Source: Paramoeba atlantica
Lineage: Eukaryota; Discosea
Direction: 5' to 3'
Length of the DNA: 64,000 nucleotides
NCBI GenBank assembly: GCA_977017575.1
Contig: CDRNVI010000039.1
Span: 310,001 to 374,000, forward strand
A program made the translations under genes and the position numbers. Position 1 is the first letter of the stretch. The number at the start of each line of letters is the position of its first letter. The notes under the pieces are model-generated. The model searched no databases, had not been told where the DNA came from, and saw nothing but the letters and a program-made list of their open reading frames with translations. Below, piece after piece: positions 48,853 to 61,368 of this stretch.

Positions 48853-49707
48853 TCACACATTCGAAGTTCTACAGTACGTGCCAAACACCTCAACAAACCC
48901 GTCTGGGGGAAGAACTGTTTCGAATTGATTTTCTGCGATACTAACCTCTCGCAGTCCATCGGGCAATTTTGACAGATTGGCTGTTCCCAAAAATTTATTG
49001 TGATTCAAGTACAACTGGTTGAGAGAACCTGGAAGTGTATCAAAACTGGGAGTTCCATCCAATACGTTGAAACTTACGTCCAGCATTTCCAAAGAAGAGG
49101 GAAGACTGTGCAAGAGAAGCCGACCGCTAAACTTGTTCTGTGGCACAAGAAGTGTCTGCAAATATGCGGGAAGGTGACACAGATCCAGTGGACCTTCGAA
49201 ACGATTTTCAGTTAGATTACACCGGGTTAACCCGGGCGGAAAACTCGACATCGCGACTTCCCCTTCTAGATTGTTAAAAGCGACGTCGAAGTGAAGGAGA
49301 GCAGGAGGTAGGTCTTGGGTTATGAGCGTGCCTTTGAGTTGCGTGCCTCGTAGTTGCATGGACTGTAGAGTGCGAGGAGCGGCTTCCCACTCCACGGGGC
49401 CAGGCAGCGGAAGTGCGTTCCAGTTGAGACTACGCACTGTGCCTTTTTCGTCACAACCGACCCCTGACCATAGACAGGCTGGGTTAGTCTCCCGCCAAGA
49501 GTCAATAGTAAATTCCATGTGGCGCACAAACCGAGCCAGATCGTACTCGGGGGGAAGTTGAGCTCCACGTACTTTTCCCGCACGGGCAGATTTTGACTTT
49601 GAGATCCTAGGATCCGCACACCATATGGGGGCGCAGTAAAACATGCGTCGTGCTGAAATATTGTAGAAAAAAGTATCTAAAAAAGAAATACTGAGTTTAT
49701 TGCACAT
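48853..49707 (-). CDS. leucine-rich repeat protein 3
   Basis: This 284-residue protein shares the LRR cap (YDLARFVRHMEFTIDSWRET, CLWSGVGC) and seven to eight repeats with LLVPQNKFSGRLLLHSLPSS and LNQLYLNHNKFLGTANLSKL. The N-terminal 30 residues are hydrophobic and include Phe/Tyr-rich runs, so a signal peptide or anchor is likely; a second Met (residue 22, MFYCAPIWC) is an alternative start. The C-terminus stops soon after the last repeat, without a visible membrane anchor. It is in tandem with LRR protein 2, on the same strand. Confidence 0.8.
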   Translation of the reverse strand: MCNKLSISFLDTFFYNISARRMFYCAPIWCADPRISKSKSARAGKVRGAQLPPEYDLARFVRHMEFTIDSWRETNPACLWSGVGCDEKGTVRSLNWNALPLPGPVEWEAAPRTLQSMQLRGTQLKGTLITQDLPPALLHFDVAFNNLEGEVAMSSFPPGLTRCNLTENRFEGPLDLCHLPAYLQTLLVPQNKFSGRLLLHSLPSSLEMLDVSFNVLDGTPSFDTLPGSLNQLYLNHNKFLGTANLSKLPDGLREVSIAENQFETVLPPDGFVEVFGTYCRTSNV

Positions 49708-49987
49708 TTCCTGTTCAACAACTCATCATTCGAAACATGGTAAAAATTAAGTAGCGTGCTGTTCACTTCGCTATAAAAGCAGCTTTTAATGCTAAAAATG
49801 AACTAAACTAGAAAGGCACGTAATATTTCTTTGAAAACGAATGCACTCATCCGACCTGCTTTTGCTCATGCTATCAAGAACGTGTGCTCTTGCTCATGCC
49901 TTCAAGACATTGAAAACATCTCCATCTCTTCTTCTCCACCTCTGTGTTCTCTTTTTATCCCCTTTTTTCACCCCTTCCCCCCTTCTC

Positions 49988-51754
49988 TCACCTCCCCCCC
50001 TCCCCCCCGAACCCAAACTCCGCCCACAGCAGAATATGGTCCGAGGGGTAGGACGGGGTCGGGAGGTGCTCCGTCCTCTCCTCCCCCGCCCGGGCGTGGC
50101 CCATAAAGTCACGCCGGGACACCGCCACCACGTCCCGGTTACTCGGGACACGCAGCAGCCCGGTCGCCTCCAGCCCCGTCGTGTGGAACACGTAGTCCAC
50201 CTGGTCCTGGGTGTGGGGCATCAGGCAGGTGTACTGCTTGTCGAAGAACGCCACGGGGGCGTGGTCGCTGTAGACCTCCCGTAGCCCCCCGAGCGGCGCG
50301 CACAGCGCGGCTGAGGTCGCGGCCCGCAGCAGACCCCAGCGCGGCTCGGAGTTAAAGTCCCCGAGGATGACCGCGTCGCACGGGGGGAGGGGGGAGGGGG
50401 GTGGGGGGGGCCGGGGGGTGGAGCGGGCAGACAAGCGACCGTGAAAGTCGTCTTGGTGAAGGGAGAGGACCTTGCGGTTGGCCTCCGCGACTTTATGGAG
50501 TAAGGCTTGGAGTTGGACTTTGCGGGTGTCTTCTTCGAGTTTGTCCGCTTTAAGGTGGGAGGTGGCGGCGATGACGTAACGTTGGGTGGTACGGTGTTGG
50601 AGGGCGGCAATACACCCGACGTGGGAGTTGGTGGGGGGGAGCATGATGATTTGGAATCCCTTGGTGCCGAAGGCCTCGACGGGGAGGAATTGGTCAACAA
50701 GGTAGGCGAGACAGATGCTGTCACGGCCTCCGACAGAGGCGGTGGATTCGGAGATGACTTTAGGGACGACACACAGGGCGTAGCCCTCGCGTTCGAGCTG
50801 GGCGTAAAAGGAGCGGTAGTCGGAAGATTTGCGTTCGCCCACCTCCTGGAGCGCCAGGATCGCGGGCCGGAGTTCGCGTATGGCAGCGAGCACGCGAGGG
50901 GCACGGTGCTCTCGCCAGCGCAGGTATTGATCCGGGCAATATTGACGACACGCGGAGGTAAATTTAGGGTACAATGTGTTCCATGTAGCCACCGTAAATC
51001 GCTTCCCCGAGGGAGGGCTCTTGAAGACGGGACCCGGGACCGAAGCACTGGTGTTCCAGAGGTTTCGAAAAATACGGCTTATCGCAGCTAGTGGGGTTCG
51101 TGACAGTACCTTATGTGCAGGTTGCTTAGAGGACGATGAATTGCGTAGCATAACGACTTTACGATGTACTAGGGGGGATAATTTGTCGTCTTCCCATCGG
51201 GGAAATTGAGGCGTGTCGGACGGATGCTCAACTTGCTTCGAATGATGCGTTTTCGCCAAGGAGGGGTCATGTATGCGTTCTCTCTCACTCTCTCGAGTTT
51301 GCGTTTCATTTTTCATTGAATCACGTAGTTCCGAGCTTTCCACAGCCTCTTTTACAATGTTTTCGCCATCGACGGAGTACTGCTTAGCGGTTAAAGCGTA
51401 ATGCTTTTCTGCGGTATACTCTCCGTAGCTACTCCCCTGACTAGTGGCATAGAGTGAACTAGAAAATTCAGTCACGCGACATAGCTGACCAAATAAAGGA
51501 ACCACACCCATGGCCAGCACTGCATTAAACTCTTTTTGATCTCTCATCGTTAAGTATGCAACAGGCTTCGGAAAGCGACCCTCGCCGTGCGAAAGAACTT
51601 TAGCGGACTCTACTCCACCAAACACTTCAAAGGCCTGCCGCAAACAATGAACACTTCGGAGGTATTCCGTCGGCAAACCTGTGATAACTAGCGTCAAAGA
51701 CGTAATGCGAAAAGACTTCTCATGCCACAAGGATGTTTCACGTACTTCTTGCAT
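49988..51754 (-). CDS. RRM-like plus EEP nuclease (CCR4/Angel/nocturnin-like)
   Basis: This 588-residue protein combines an RRM-like domain (about residues 15-95: SLTLVITGLPTEYLRSVHCL, then FEVFGGVESAKVL, KPVAYLTMRDQKEF) with an endonuclease/exonuclease/phosphatase domain (about 250-585). EEP motifs are TVATWNTLYP, ILALQEVG with the metal Glu, YVIAATSHLKAD, VILGDFNSEP, DQVDYVF and YPSDHILL with the catalytic Asp-His. The family includes deadenylases and nocturnin phosphatases. A Pro-run (RPPPPPSPLPP) lies in a loop. The 3' half is GC-rich, switching from C-rich to G-rich on the plus strand around 50340, while the 5' half is AT-richer. Confidence 0.85.
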   Translation of the reverse strand: MQEVRETSLWHEKSFRITSLTLVITGLPTEYLRSVHCLRQAFEVFGGVESAKVLSHGEGRFPKPVAYLTMRDQKEFNAVLAMGVVPLFGQLCRVTEFSSSLYATSQGSSYGEYTAEKHYALTAKQYSVDGENIVKEAVESSELRDSMKNETQTRESERERIHDPSLAKTHHSKQVEHPSDTPQFPRWEDDKLSPLVHRKVVMLRNSSSSKQPAHKVLSRTPLAAISRIFRNLWNTSASVPGPVFKSPPSGKRFTVATWNTLYPKFTSACRQYCPDQYLRWREHRAPRVLAAIRELRPAILALQEVGERKSSDYRSFYAQLEREGYALCVVPKVISESTASVGGRDSICLAYLVDQFLPVEAFGTKGFQIIMLPPTNSHVGCIAALQHRTTQRYVIAATSHLKADKLEEDTRKVQLQALLHKVAEANRKVLSLHQDDFHGRLSARSTPRPPPPPSPLPPCDAVILGDFNSEPRWGLLRAATSAALCAPLGGLREVYSDHAPVAFFDKQYTCLMPHTQDQVDYVFHTTGLEATGLLRVPSNRDVVAVSRRDFMGHARAGEERTEHLPTPSYPSDHILLWAEFGFGGEGGR

Positions 51755-52952
51755 GTCTCCAGAAACTCCTTGTATATAATTTGTTTAAAAAATTAGTATA
51801 AATAATTCGGCAAAAAAGCCTAACAAAGCCTAATTAAAAAAAGGAACCAGGTTAACAAAAAATCAAGATAGGTGCAATTTTTGGTTTTTCCAAGGCATTA
51901 GTTGCAAAGAAACACTTCCTGATACGAAGCACAAATACTTTTTTACACTCAAAAATTGAAGTTTCAGTCACGGGGTTACCTGTTCTGATTGTCATGTAAA
52001 CTATCAAAAAAGATTCATGGTTTCTCATCATTAGAAGCTGATCTAATGGATTACAAGCAAAAAAAGCTGTATCAAGGTTTAGTAGTCGATTAGTTGACTA
52101 TAGACCGAGTGAGGTGTAGGAAAGAAATAAAAAGGGAGTGTACCTACTGATGCCACCGCATTCAAATTTCTGCCTGAAGAAACATTGGGTGAACTGTACT
52201 CTGAGCGCGGCTCTGATGCTCACATGGTGTCGGATGCGGGATCAGGAAAAAAAGGGGTTGATGATTGTTCACGAAAACGAAATTGGGTATACCGTGTGGT
52301 TTGTTCATTCACCCCAATTCTTCATGGAGAACGTTACGAACGTGGAGGATATCATCATTATCAAGTCGATATTATACTGTATCATACTATATTTTACTGT
52401 CTTTCGGTTCATCCATTCTCCGCTCACCAAGACACCCCCGCCTCGCCCATCCATTATCTCCTCACCCAGACACCCCCAACGCCTGCCTCCCTAGCCAGAT
52501 AGCCTTCCGAGCCAAACCTCTGTTACTTGGGGTCAAATCCTCTTTAATGGGGGTCAGCCCAAAAAGGGCCCAATCCTTGTACCCGTGGGTTTATTACTGG
52601 TGGGGAGTCGACGGTAGTGATGAATTTTTGGGAAACATCCGCCGTGTAGTCGAGGAGTTTGCGTCAGAGCATGCACACGCTCATTGAGTGGCCCGAAAGT
52701 TATTACAGCATTCAAACTCCGTTGGACTCCGAAGAGCTATGGTGTCTCACGCAGCAGATTACATATTTCAGGAAAACTTCGTACCACACCATTCGGAGCA
52801 CCACCATCCGGGGTGAGACCGGAGGTAAAAATGTACCCCTGTGCTCGAAAGCTAAAAAAGCTCGAAAAGTGTTTTCAATGACCTGAAAAAAGTTTTTCAG
52901 CTTTTAAAAAGTTTCCGCGGGCCGTGAAGAAAAGTACTACTTTAAAGTAAAC
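51755..52952. other. intergenic, no supported gene
   Basis: 1.2 kb of spacer. Plus-strand frames at 52138-52690 overlap one another, have no recognisable domain and do not fit the minus-strand array. A 22-bp terminal repeat of the Merlin element begins at its right border. Confidence 0.4.
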
Positions 52953-54533
52953 CACTGTCCGGGGTAATATTCCTGGTAGGAAGGTCGGATTGAACGAATA
53001 ATGTACAAAATTTCAGTTTTCAGAATTTTTAAAAAGACGATATTTTCCCTTCGATCATTATCTAACAAAAAAAATGCTTCTTACTGCAGAACATAATGCG
53101 CACAATACACGCGAAGATCCTCCAAAACTCGCTTCAAAACACTTGCTCCATTCACCCGCAGAGATCCGTTACATTTTTCTGCCAGGGCGCGCACACGCTC
53201 ATGCCGGTTTTCATTGCTTCTACCAAGTTGGCCGCCACAACGCGTCAAAGTTCTCTTCAACATGCTGTTTGCTCCTTCTACGGTGTTTGTGTGCACACCG
53301 GAATCACTGATCCACTCATTTCTGTGGATAACCGAATCCCATTGATACTTTCCTTCAAGAAAATTGTTGTGCCTGGCCCCGTCGGTATGGATCCGCGTAC
53401 GCGAGGAGGCACACATAGCCTCGATGGGGGGAATTAAGTGTTCTGCGCTTTTTTGAGGCACAGGCGTGACATGTATCTCTGCCAGCTTGCTGCCACGAGT
53501 ACATTCGGCCAGAGTTGAACTATCTGGCTACCACCAGCGCGTACCCGCTGGTTTCGGTTGTTTCCCCCTCGCTTGATCTTTGAGAACCACGTCTCATCGA
53601 CTTGCATAAAGGATACTGTTCCCTCGGCGTTCCGCTGACGGATTTTATGAACCTCAGACAATGATTTTTCGATAATTTGGCGTTGCAAAACTACAGTTCT
53701 TTGAGAGACTTCTTCTTCCTTTGCAACTTCTGTTCCCAGCATGCTATAAGAAAAGGAAACGATCCCAATTAGAATCTGCTTTGCGGACACCTTTGTCTTT
53801 GAGTGCTTGAGAGGACCGTCCTGTGACATCAAATTGCGGCAGGAGCGTACTGGGCAGTGGAACTTGCCTCCCTTCAGATTACACAATACCCGCTCATGCC
53901 CACGCTCGCAGGAAACGCTTTGTACAGTGAGTTTGTGGTTTCGCATCCACAACATACACGTTTCCTCTGTGGCAGAGCCGACTGAAGTCAAGCGAATTTG
54001 AGCAGCGCAATCAAAACGAGGGCAACCTGTGCAGTTCATTGAAACCTTAGAGAAGCAATACTAGCCGTAATTTTAAGATAAAAATTGACTAATAATGCAA
54101 AAAATTCATACATATCACCCTAGGAAACACAAAAAAGGATTTCATAAAAATTTAAAATTATTTAAAAAAAGTGTACATTATTCGTTCAATCCCACCGGTA
54201 GGAATACTAAGAGGGCATAGGAATATTAAGAGGTATAGGAATATTAAAAAATTAGCAGAAAAGGACCAAAAATGATTTCGCGCCGCTTCGCGGCGCGGTC
54301 TTTGCTCTTGTGCTCGTTTTTGGCCCTTTAGGGACTGTGTGCGCGTTGGGCTTGCTATTTTGATGAAAAAATCATCCAAAAAGGGGAATATTGAAGGATG
54401 ATTTTGGTGGATCTCAAGCAAAGACAGGGCAGGTGTCAGGGAAAGGGGGGGTAGGAATATTAAGCACCATTGGGACACTTAATATTCCTGGTAGGAATAA
54501 TACGAGGGCATAGGAATATTAACCCGGACAGTG
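52953..54533 (-). mobile_element. Merlin-family DNA transposon
   Basis: A 1.58-kb element is bounded by inverted repeats CACTGTCCGGGGTAATATTC (from 52953) and the complement of CACTGTCCGGGTTAATATTC (ending 54533), with one mismatch in 22 bp. It contains the ISXO2/IS1595-type transposase at 53081-54039. Flanking 8-mers (AAGTAAAC and TTTTAATT) do not match, so no target duplication survives. Between the transposase and the right end (54190-54500) are repeated GGTAGGAATA and GGCATAGGAATATT strings and a GC hairpin, suggesting a nested insertion. Confidence 0.75.
53081..54039 (-). pseudogene. Merlin (ISXO2-like) transposase, one frame break
   Basis: The first frame (54039 to 53434) carries the zinc ribbon MNCTGCPRFDC..CERGHERVLC..FHCPVRSC and the first catalytic Asp in MQVDETWFSKIK. 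The second frame (from about 53461 to 53081) carries the second Asp in HTDGARHNNF and the Glu in HTNTVEGANSMLKR. All three DDE residues are thus present. The frames overlap at an A6 run near 53453, where a one-base slip would join them. The break could be decay, an assembly error or, less likely, recoding. Two diverged copies of the same family are at 15331-15603 and 18789-19112. Merlin elements use cut-and-paste transposition with 8-9 bp target duplications. Confidence 0.8.
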
Positions 54534-55094
54534 TTTTAATTTTTTTCGGTCGAAAAAAACCTTTTATTACTATAAAAAACATTTCTCCAACCCCGAATTT
54601 AAGTTTATTTGGCTTGTTCAGGTACAATACATGTATTGTTCCCCCGCAGTAGTGGGAGTTGCGCGACCCTGTTTACCCGTTCACGAGAAAATACGATTTT
54701 TAAGCGTGACCCACGTGAGTGCAACCCGTCCAATTGTTTGCGAAGAGCATCGGTTATCACTCGTATTTATCACTCCGCCAGACGGAAATCGAAGGAAGCT
54801 GAATATAAGCGAAAGCGCTTCGATAGGGGAACAAATGCGTTTGCAGATTTTCTTTAGAGCGAACCAGATAAATTTTATCTAGTTCGCCTTTTTATTAAAA
54901 CCGAGGCAAAGCAAAGATAAAAAAGTTGAATTTCTGAGGGGAAGATTACTTGCATTTTGATGAAAGAAGTGCCCGTTTTAAGTTTATATGCCGAAAAACT
55001 TTTGCGAATATCGCTTTTAGCATTCCTAATACGAGCATCTGAAAGCAAATACCTCACGATTGAACAATTGTACTTCATGAATGATTACTGGTAT
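54534..55094. other. intergenic right of the transposon
   Basis: AT-rich, no supported gene. Near 54862-54890 a short inverted pair (GCGAACCAGATAAA / TTTATCTAGTTCGC) forms a hairpin followed by T-rich sequence. Confidence 0.4.
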
Positions 55095-55322
55095 TTACTT
55101 CAACGATTTATAACCTCTCTCAAGTTCTTCCCAAGGATCACGAAGAGCTTCAATAATCTGTCTTTCATCGATGGTAAATTTTTTCTTAGGATCAGATCCT
55201 GTCCGAACTAGGGCACGTTTGTAAAGATACCCTTCATCAAATTGGGAGAGGTCGCAATCGACCTCATCTTGCACTCTATGTCTAGAAGAGTTCTCCACTT
55301 CTTCTGTCTTGTTTGAATCCAT
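55095..55322 (-). CDS. small acidic protein, unknown
   Basis: I start this 75-residue product at MDSNKTEEVENSSRHRVQDE; the open frame reaches 55418 but the upstream part is leader-like. It is charged, with a conserved-looking centre, DLSQFDEGYLYKRALVRTG, and C-terminal helix TIDERQIIEALRDPWEELER. No transmembrane or cysteine motif is visible and no family is recognised. It follows RUVBL2's stop codon by about 200 nt in the gene array, and its coding-like amino-acid composition and ATG context support a real gene, with moderate confidence. Confidence 0.5.
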   Translation of the reverse strand: MDSNKTEEVENSSRHRVQDEVDCDLSQFDEGYLYKRALVRTGSDPKKKFTIDERQIIEALRDPWEELERGYKSLK

Positions 55323-55524
55323 TTTTCTAGAGGAAATATTTGTTAGGTATTGAGAAAAAATTGAGTCCCCTGGAGAGTAGTAGTAAATACGGGCGAATAT
55401 ACAGTACTTGTACAACAAAAAAACTTCGGGCAGAAGAAACCAAGCAAAGAACGGAATGATATTCTTAGAGATTCAGAATGATATTCTTGACGATAAATTA
55501 CAAAAGATAGAACAACTAATCTGA

Positions 55525-58253
<2,729 letters not shown>

Positions 58254-58477
58254 TGTTTGGTGGTCGTGAGGTTCTGTGTCTACTGTTTTATAGCATATGA
58301 AACAAATACAAAAGAGTAGCTGTGTAAAAAAATACGTGTCAAATTACTATGCTGTTTTTTATATTTAAAGTACAATACAGGTATCACAAAAAAGTGGTTC
58401 GCTTGGCTTAAAAAGAACCCGAAATACGCAAAAACCACAACAGTTTCCTACAATGGAACATAACCAATGTAACCTCT

Positions 58478-59554
58478 CTACAATACCGCGTATATTTTCT
58501 TCTCATACCCGTTCACGTTACCCTGTTTCGCATAACAGCACAGGCCCACACTCTTGCGTATCATACGATCCACCCACTGCAGCTCACGGTACACATCCTC
58601 ATACACAATATACTCCTCATCCTTCACATGCCTGGCGAGCACACTCTCCGGCAGGTGACGACACACCACATACATGGAACACCCACACATATCCAGTCGG
58701 TCCCTCATCTGCAGATGCGTCTCCTGCAGAATCCGTCGGTAGCTCTTCCCCGTCACCCACCCACTGGCCTCCCCCGGAAGCGACCCGAGCCATATGTCAT
58801 ACCCCCAGCACTTACACCGTCGACTACACCTCCGCAGCCGCTCGTGGATAATATCCTCCAGGTACTCATAAATCGTCTTCGCCCGCACCCTCCCCGCCTC
58901 CCGGTTCCTCCCCCCTCTCGCCCGCGGGAGTGGGGGGAAGTACGGCACCGCGCTCTCCAGGGTGAGATCCGAGAACAGATCCATCTCCTCCATGTCCTCA
59001 TCCCCCGCGGCCCCGGGCGCCACCACCGGGAGAGCCGCCCCATCGGGGAACGGGTAATGCAACACGTTGGTGTCGACCGCGTAGTGGCTTTCTTTTGGGT
59101 TCGAAAATGGGGTTGTTGTTGTTGCTGTTGTTGTTGTTTTATGGTTTGCTTCTGCCTCCTTATCTTGGTTGGCTTCTTTCTTATCTTGGTTGGCTTCTTT
59201 CTTATCTTTGTTGGATTCTTTCTTATCTTTGTTGGCTTCTTCCTTATCTTTTTGTTTTTCTTTTTGCGCAGCAGCAGCTGCTGCTTTTCGCGCTTTCCGG
59301 GTTTCCTGGGCGCGTGGGCTCGGGGTGACGTATTTATACCCGTCGGAACCGAAGTAGTCCTCCTCGTGGATGCCTGTGGGGGGAGGGAGGGAGGGGGGCG
59401 GCTGGTCTTCCTCAGGATGAGAAGGGGGATGGGTCTCGGAGGGATCCGCGGGGGAGGAGTAGCCCTCTAGGGGGTAAAGAGGGTGGTAAGGTTGTGCCAC
59501 CGGGAGGAGGAGAGTGAGTGCGAGGAGGAGAGTAGAGAGGTAAGGTGGGTTCAT
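58478..59554 (-). CDS. secreted protein with Lys/Asp repeats and Cys-rich C-terminus
   Basis: This 358-residue protein has a clear signal peptide (MNPPYLSTLLLALTLLLPVA). Then follow a Pro-rich acidic segment (about 25-70), an Ala/Lys helix, and a low-complexity block of tandem KDKKEAN/QDKKEAN units (about 100-136). A Thr run follows, then a folded C-terminal half (about 220-358) with several Cys residues (CSRRCKCWGYDIW, MCGCSMYVVC, GLCCY). No family is recognised. The Cys-rich end may be disulphide-bonded in the secretory pathway or outside the cell. The gene is GC-rich, and its ATG is preceded by a pyrimidine tract of more than 30 nt. Confidence 0.7.
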   Translation of the reverse strand: MNPPYLSTLLLALTLLLPVAQPYHPLYPLEGYSSPADPSETHPPSHPEEDQPPPSLPPPTGIHEEDYFGSDGYKYVTPSPRAQETRKARKAAAAAAQKEKQKDKEEANKDKKESNKDKKEANQDKKEANQDKEAEANHKTTTTATTTTPFSNPKESHYAVDTNVLHYPFPDGAALPVVAPGAAGDEDMEEMDLFSDLTLESAVPYFPPLPRARGGRNREAGRVRAKTIYEYLEDIIHERLRRCSRRCKCWGYDIWLGSLPGEASGWVTGKSYRRILQETHLQMRDRLDMCGCSMYVVCRHLPESVLARHVKDEEYIVYEDVYRELQWVDRMIRKSVGLCCYAKQGNVNGYEKKIYAVL

Positions 59555-59967
59555 GTAGAAGGGTTCATGGAGGTGAAGGGGGTGGTGGGGAAGTTAGAAG
59601 GTAAAAAAAAAGCTGAGACAAAAAAAAAAAAGAAAGTTTTCTGTGGAAGTTGGCGTGGTTAGTGGGGGATGGTAAACTGTTACAATGTAGGAGGCTTGTT
59701 ATTGGTGCTGTGTGTTGAGTACAACTCTTTTTTGATACATCAATAATCATAAGAAAAGAGAAAACAGATAGAGCTTACTGAATGTCCACTATGCACAACT
59801 GTAGGTTTAACCATAGAGTCCAGTGCGACAATTTTAAGTTCATATTGGAATGCATTTTTCATGTTACAGATTCCTGTTTTCAAGCTTAGCTTTTAAGAAA
59901 TAAAATTAAAGAGCGAAATGCCATGTTTGTCATTGAATTAAGGCATATTTCTAAAAACGTTCAGATA
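59555..59967. other. intergenic with A/T homopolymers
   Basis: Holds the pyrimidine-rich leader of the secreted protein gene (minus strand) and runs of A up to 12 nt. No gene is seen. Confidence 0.4.
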
Positions 59968-61368
59968 TTAAGATGCCATTTGCTCTTTTAGAGCTGCTTT
60001 TTCTTTCGCCTTTCGTGCCCGCTTTTCCACCAATTTTTTATATCGTTCGATAGCTTCCTTCATTGCCTCACGGTTTGATATCGGACTCGTACTTTTGTCT
60101 TCAAGGAATCCCAAGCGACCCTCCAATTGATTCCGTAAGACGTCTCCAAAGATAGAGGTAGGTTTTTCCATGAAGCAATCTAAGCGGGCCGCGATTGCAC
60201 ACTTATTTGCAAGAAACCGAGAGATGCGCCCCTTGTTCGGTTTCGACGCGCGCGAAATAAAGCTTGAGTTGAAAATCAATCCATACTTCGGTGTTTTGCC
60301 CTTCTTTTTGAGCGCCCGGAACAGTGCCTTTTCGGCCCCAAGAATTTGAATCGTCGATGCTGGAGCTTTGGCAAGGCTCGTAAGTGACCCAGTGCGACTA
60401 ATCAGCCGCGCTGCAATACGTTCATCCAGCAGAGTCGTCAAGTTCGGCGCAATTACTTTTAGCTTTTGCGTGAGGTACCCAGTCAGTCGAGTGCGGTACT
60501 CAGCTAGATCCGCAACCTTACGTGCATAGGCCATAATATTCAACATGTCCAACTCCGACACTTGTGTTCCCATGGAGGTCCGGGCGCGCTCCAAAATCGT
60601 TTGCGCAAGTCCTTCATCCAAACCGTAGAACTGCAAAATTTCACGCAGCTTTTCATCCAGTTCCTGATCCTTCCCCACATCGGGGATTTGATCAAGATCA
60701 CCAAGGGTAAGAGCAACTTTAGCGTAAGGAAGAATATCCGGAAGAGCACGTGCGAGCTCTGGGAAATGCCACCCGTACCACTCCTTGACGCGCATCGCAA
60801 GCTGGTTAATTCCCTTATCCATGTGATCAATCAGCGCAATAGCCTGAATCACCATGTTGTCCACCCGATGAACGTTGAATTTCACTTTGTTGCGGCTGTA
60901 TGCGTGGGTAAGACCACACTGTGCGCGCTCAATATCCCCCGGCTGATGAGAAGGTAGCAATTTACCCGCGTGTAGGCGAATACAACGTGAGAGCTCCAGC
61001 ACGTGCTCTGTAGAAACCACCGGAATTTGAAGTGTATCATGGATCACAGCCCCCAGGGTGGTGGCGCTTACCCCGAGTTCAAACGCCGACCCTTTCTTTA
61101 ACTTCCGTGCGAAAAGCTGGGAGAGAAATTGCTGCAGGTAATCCGTCATCAGCCCCTCCGCGACACAGTTGCAATTCTCCAGAGCCTCCTCGGCGGTACG
61201 GAACGGTGCAAAGCTCACGAGTTTTACAACAGTACGAAAGGTGGAGAGGTCCTGATAGGATTGCTGAAGAGCGATATCCGTGATGCCAATTTCCTCAGCG
61301 CGCAATTGCTGAAACACCGCGTACCCGGTAGCACTCTCGTAAAGAATGTACAAGGTACGGCTGCTCAT
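59968..61368 (-). CDS. NOP56: box C/D snoRNP core protein NOP56
   Basis: From MSSRTLYILYESATGYAVFQ the product is 466 residues and belongs to the Nop56/Nop58 family of 2'-O-methylation snoRNPs. The N-terminal domain, coiled coil and Nop domain are all visible: THAYSRNKVKFNVHRVDNMV, QAIALIDHMDKGINQLAMRV and EWYGWHFPEL. The Nop domain shows RLISRTGSLTSLAKAPASTI and QILGAEKALFRALK. KVKFNVHRVDNM with the EWYGWHFPEL block distinguishes Nop56 from Nop58. The Lys-rich tail seen in yeast is short here. The 48 codons open upstream are not conserved and are treated as leader. Confidence 0.95.
   Translation of the reverse strand: MSSRTLYILYESATGYAVFQQLRAEEIGITDIALQQSYQDLSTFRTVVKLVSFAPFRTAEEALENCNCVAEGLMTDYLQQFLSQLFARKLKKGSAFELGVSATTLGAVIHDTLQIPVVSTEHVLELSRCIRLHAGKLLPSHQPGDIERAQCGLTHAYSRNKVKFNVHRVDNMVIQAIALIDHMDKGINQLAMRVKEWYGWHFPELARALPDILPYAKVALTLGDLDQIPDVGKDQELDEKLREILQFYGLDEGLAQTILERARTSMGTQVSELDMLNIMAYARKVADLAEYRTRLTGYLTQKLKVIAPNLTTLLDERIAARLISRTGSLTSLAKAPASTIQILGAEKALFRALKKKGKTPKYGLIFNSSFISRASKPNKGRISRFLANKCAIAARLDCFMEKPTSIFGDVLRNQLEGRLGFLEDKSTSPISNREAMKEAIERYKKLVEKRARKAKEKAALKEQMAS

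Noticed and set aside
50221-51048. Second minus-strand frame of 275 codons inside the RRM-EEP gene
   Set aside because: It overlaps the conserved EEP motifs in another frame and reads as Ser/Pro/Arg-rich filler.
52138-52690. Overlapping plus-strand ORFs left of the Merlin element
   Set aside because: Three frames overlap, none has a domain, and orientation opposes every gene here. Likely chance.
58628-59470. Plus-strand frame opposite the secreted protein, with repeated Leu/Phe runs
   Set aside because: The apparent membrane helices are the antisense of the KDKKEAN repeat. The sense strand has a proper signal peptide and Cys-rich domain.
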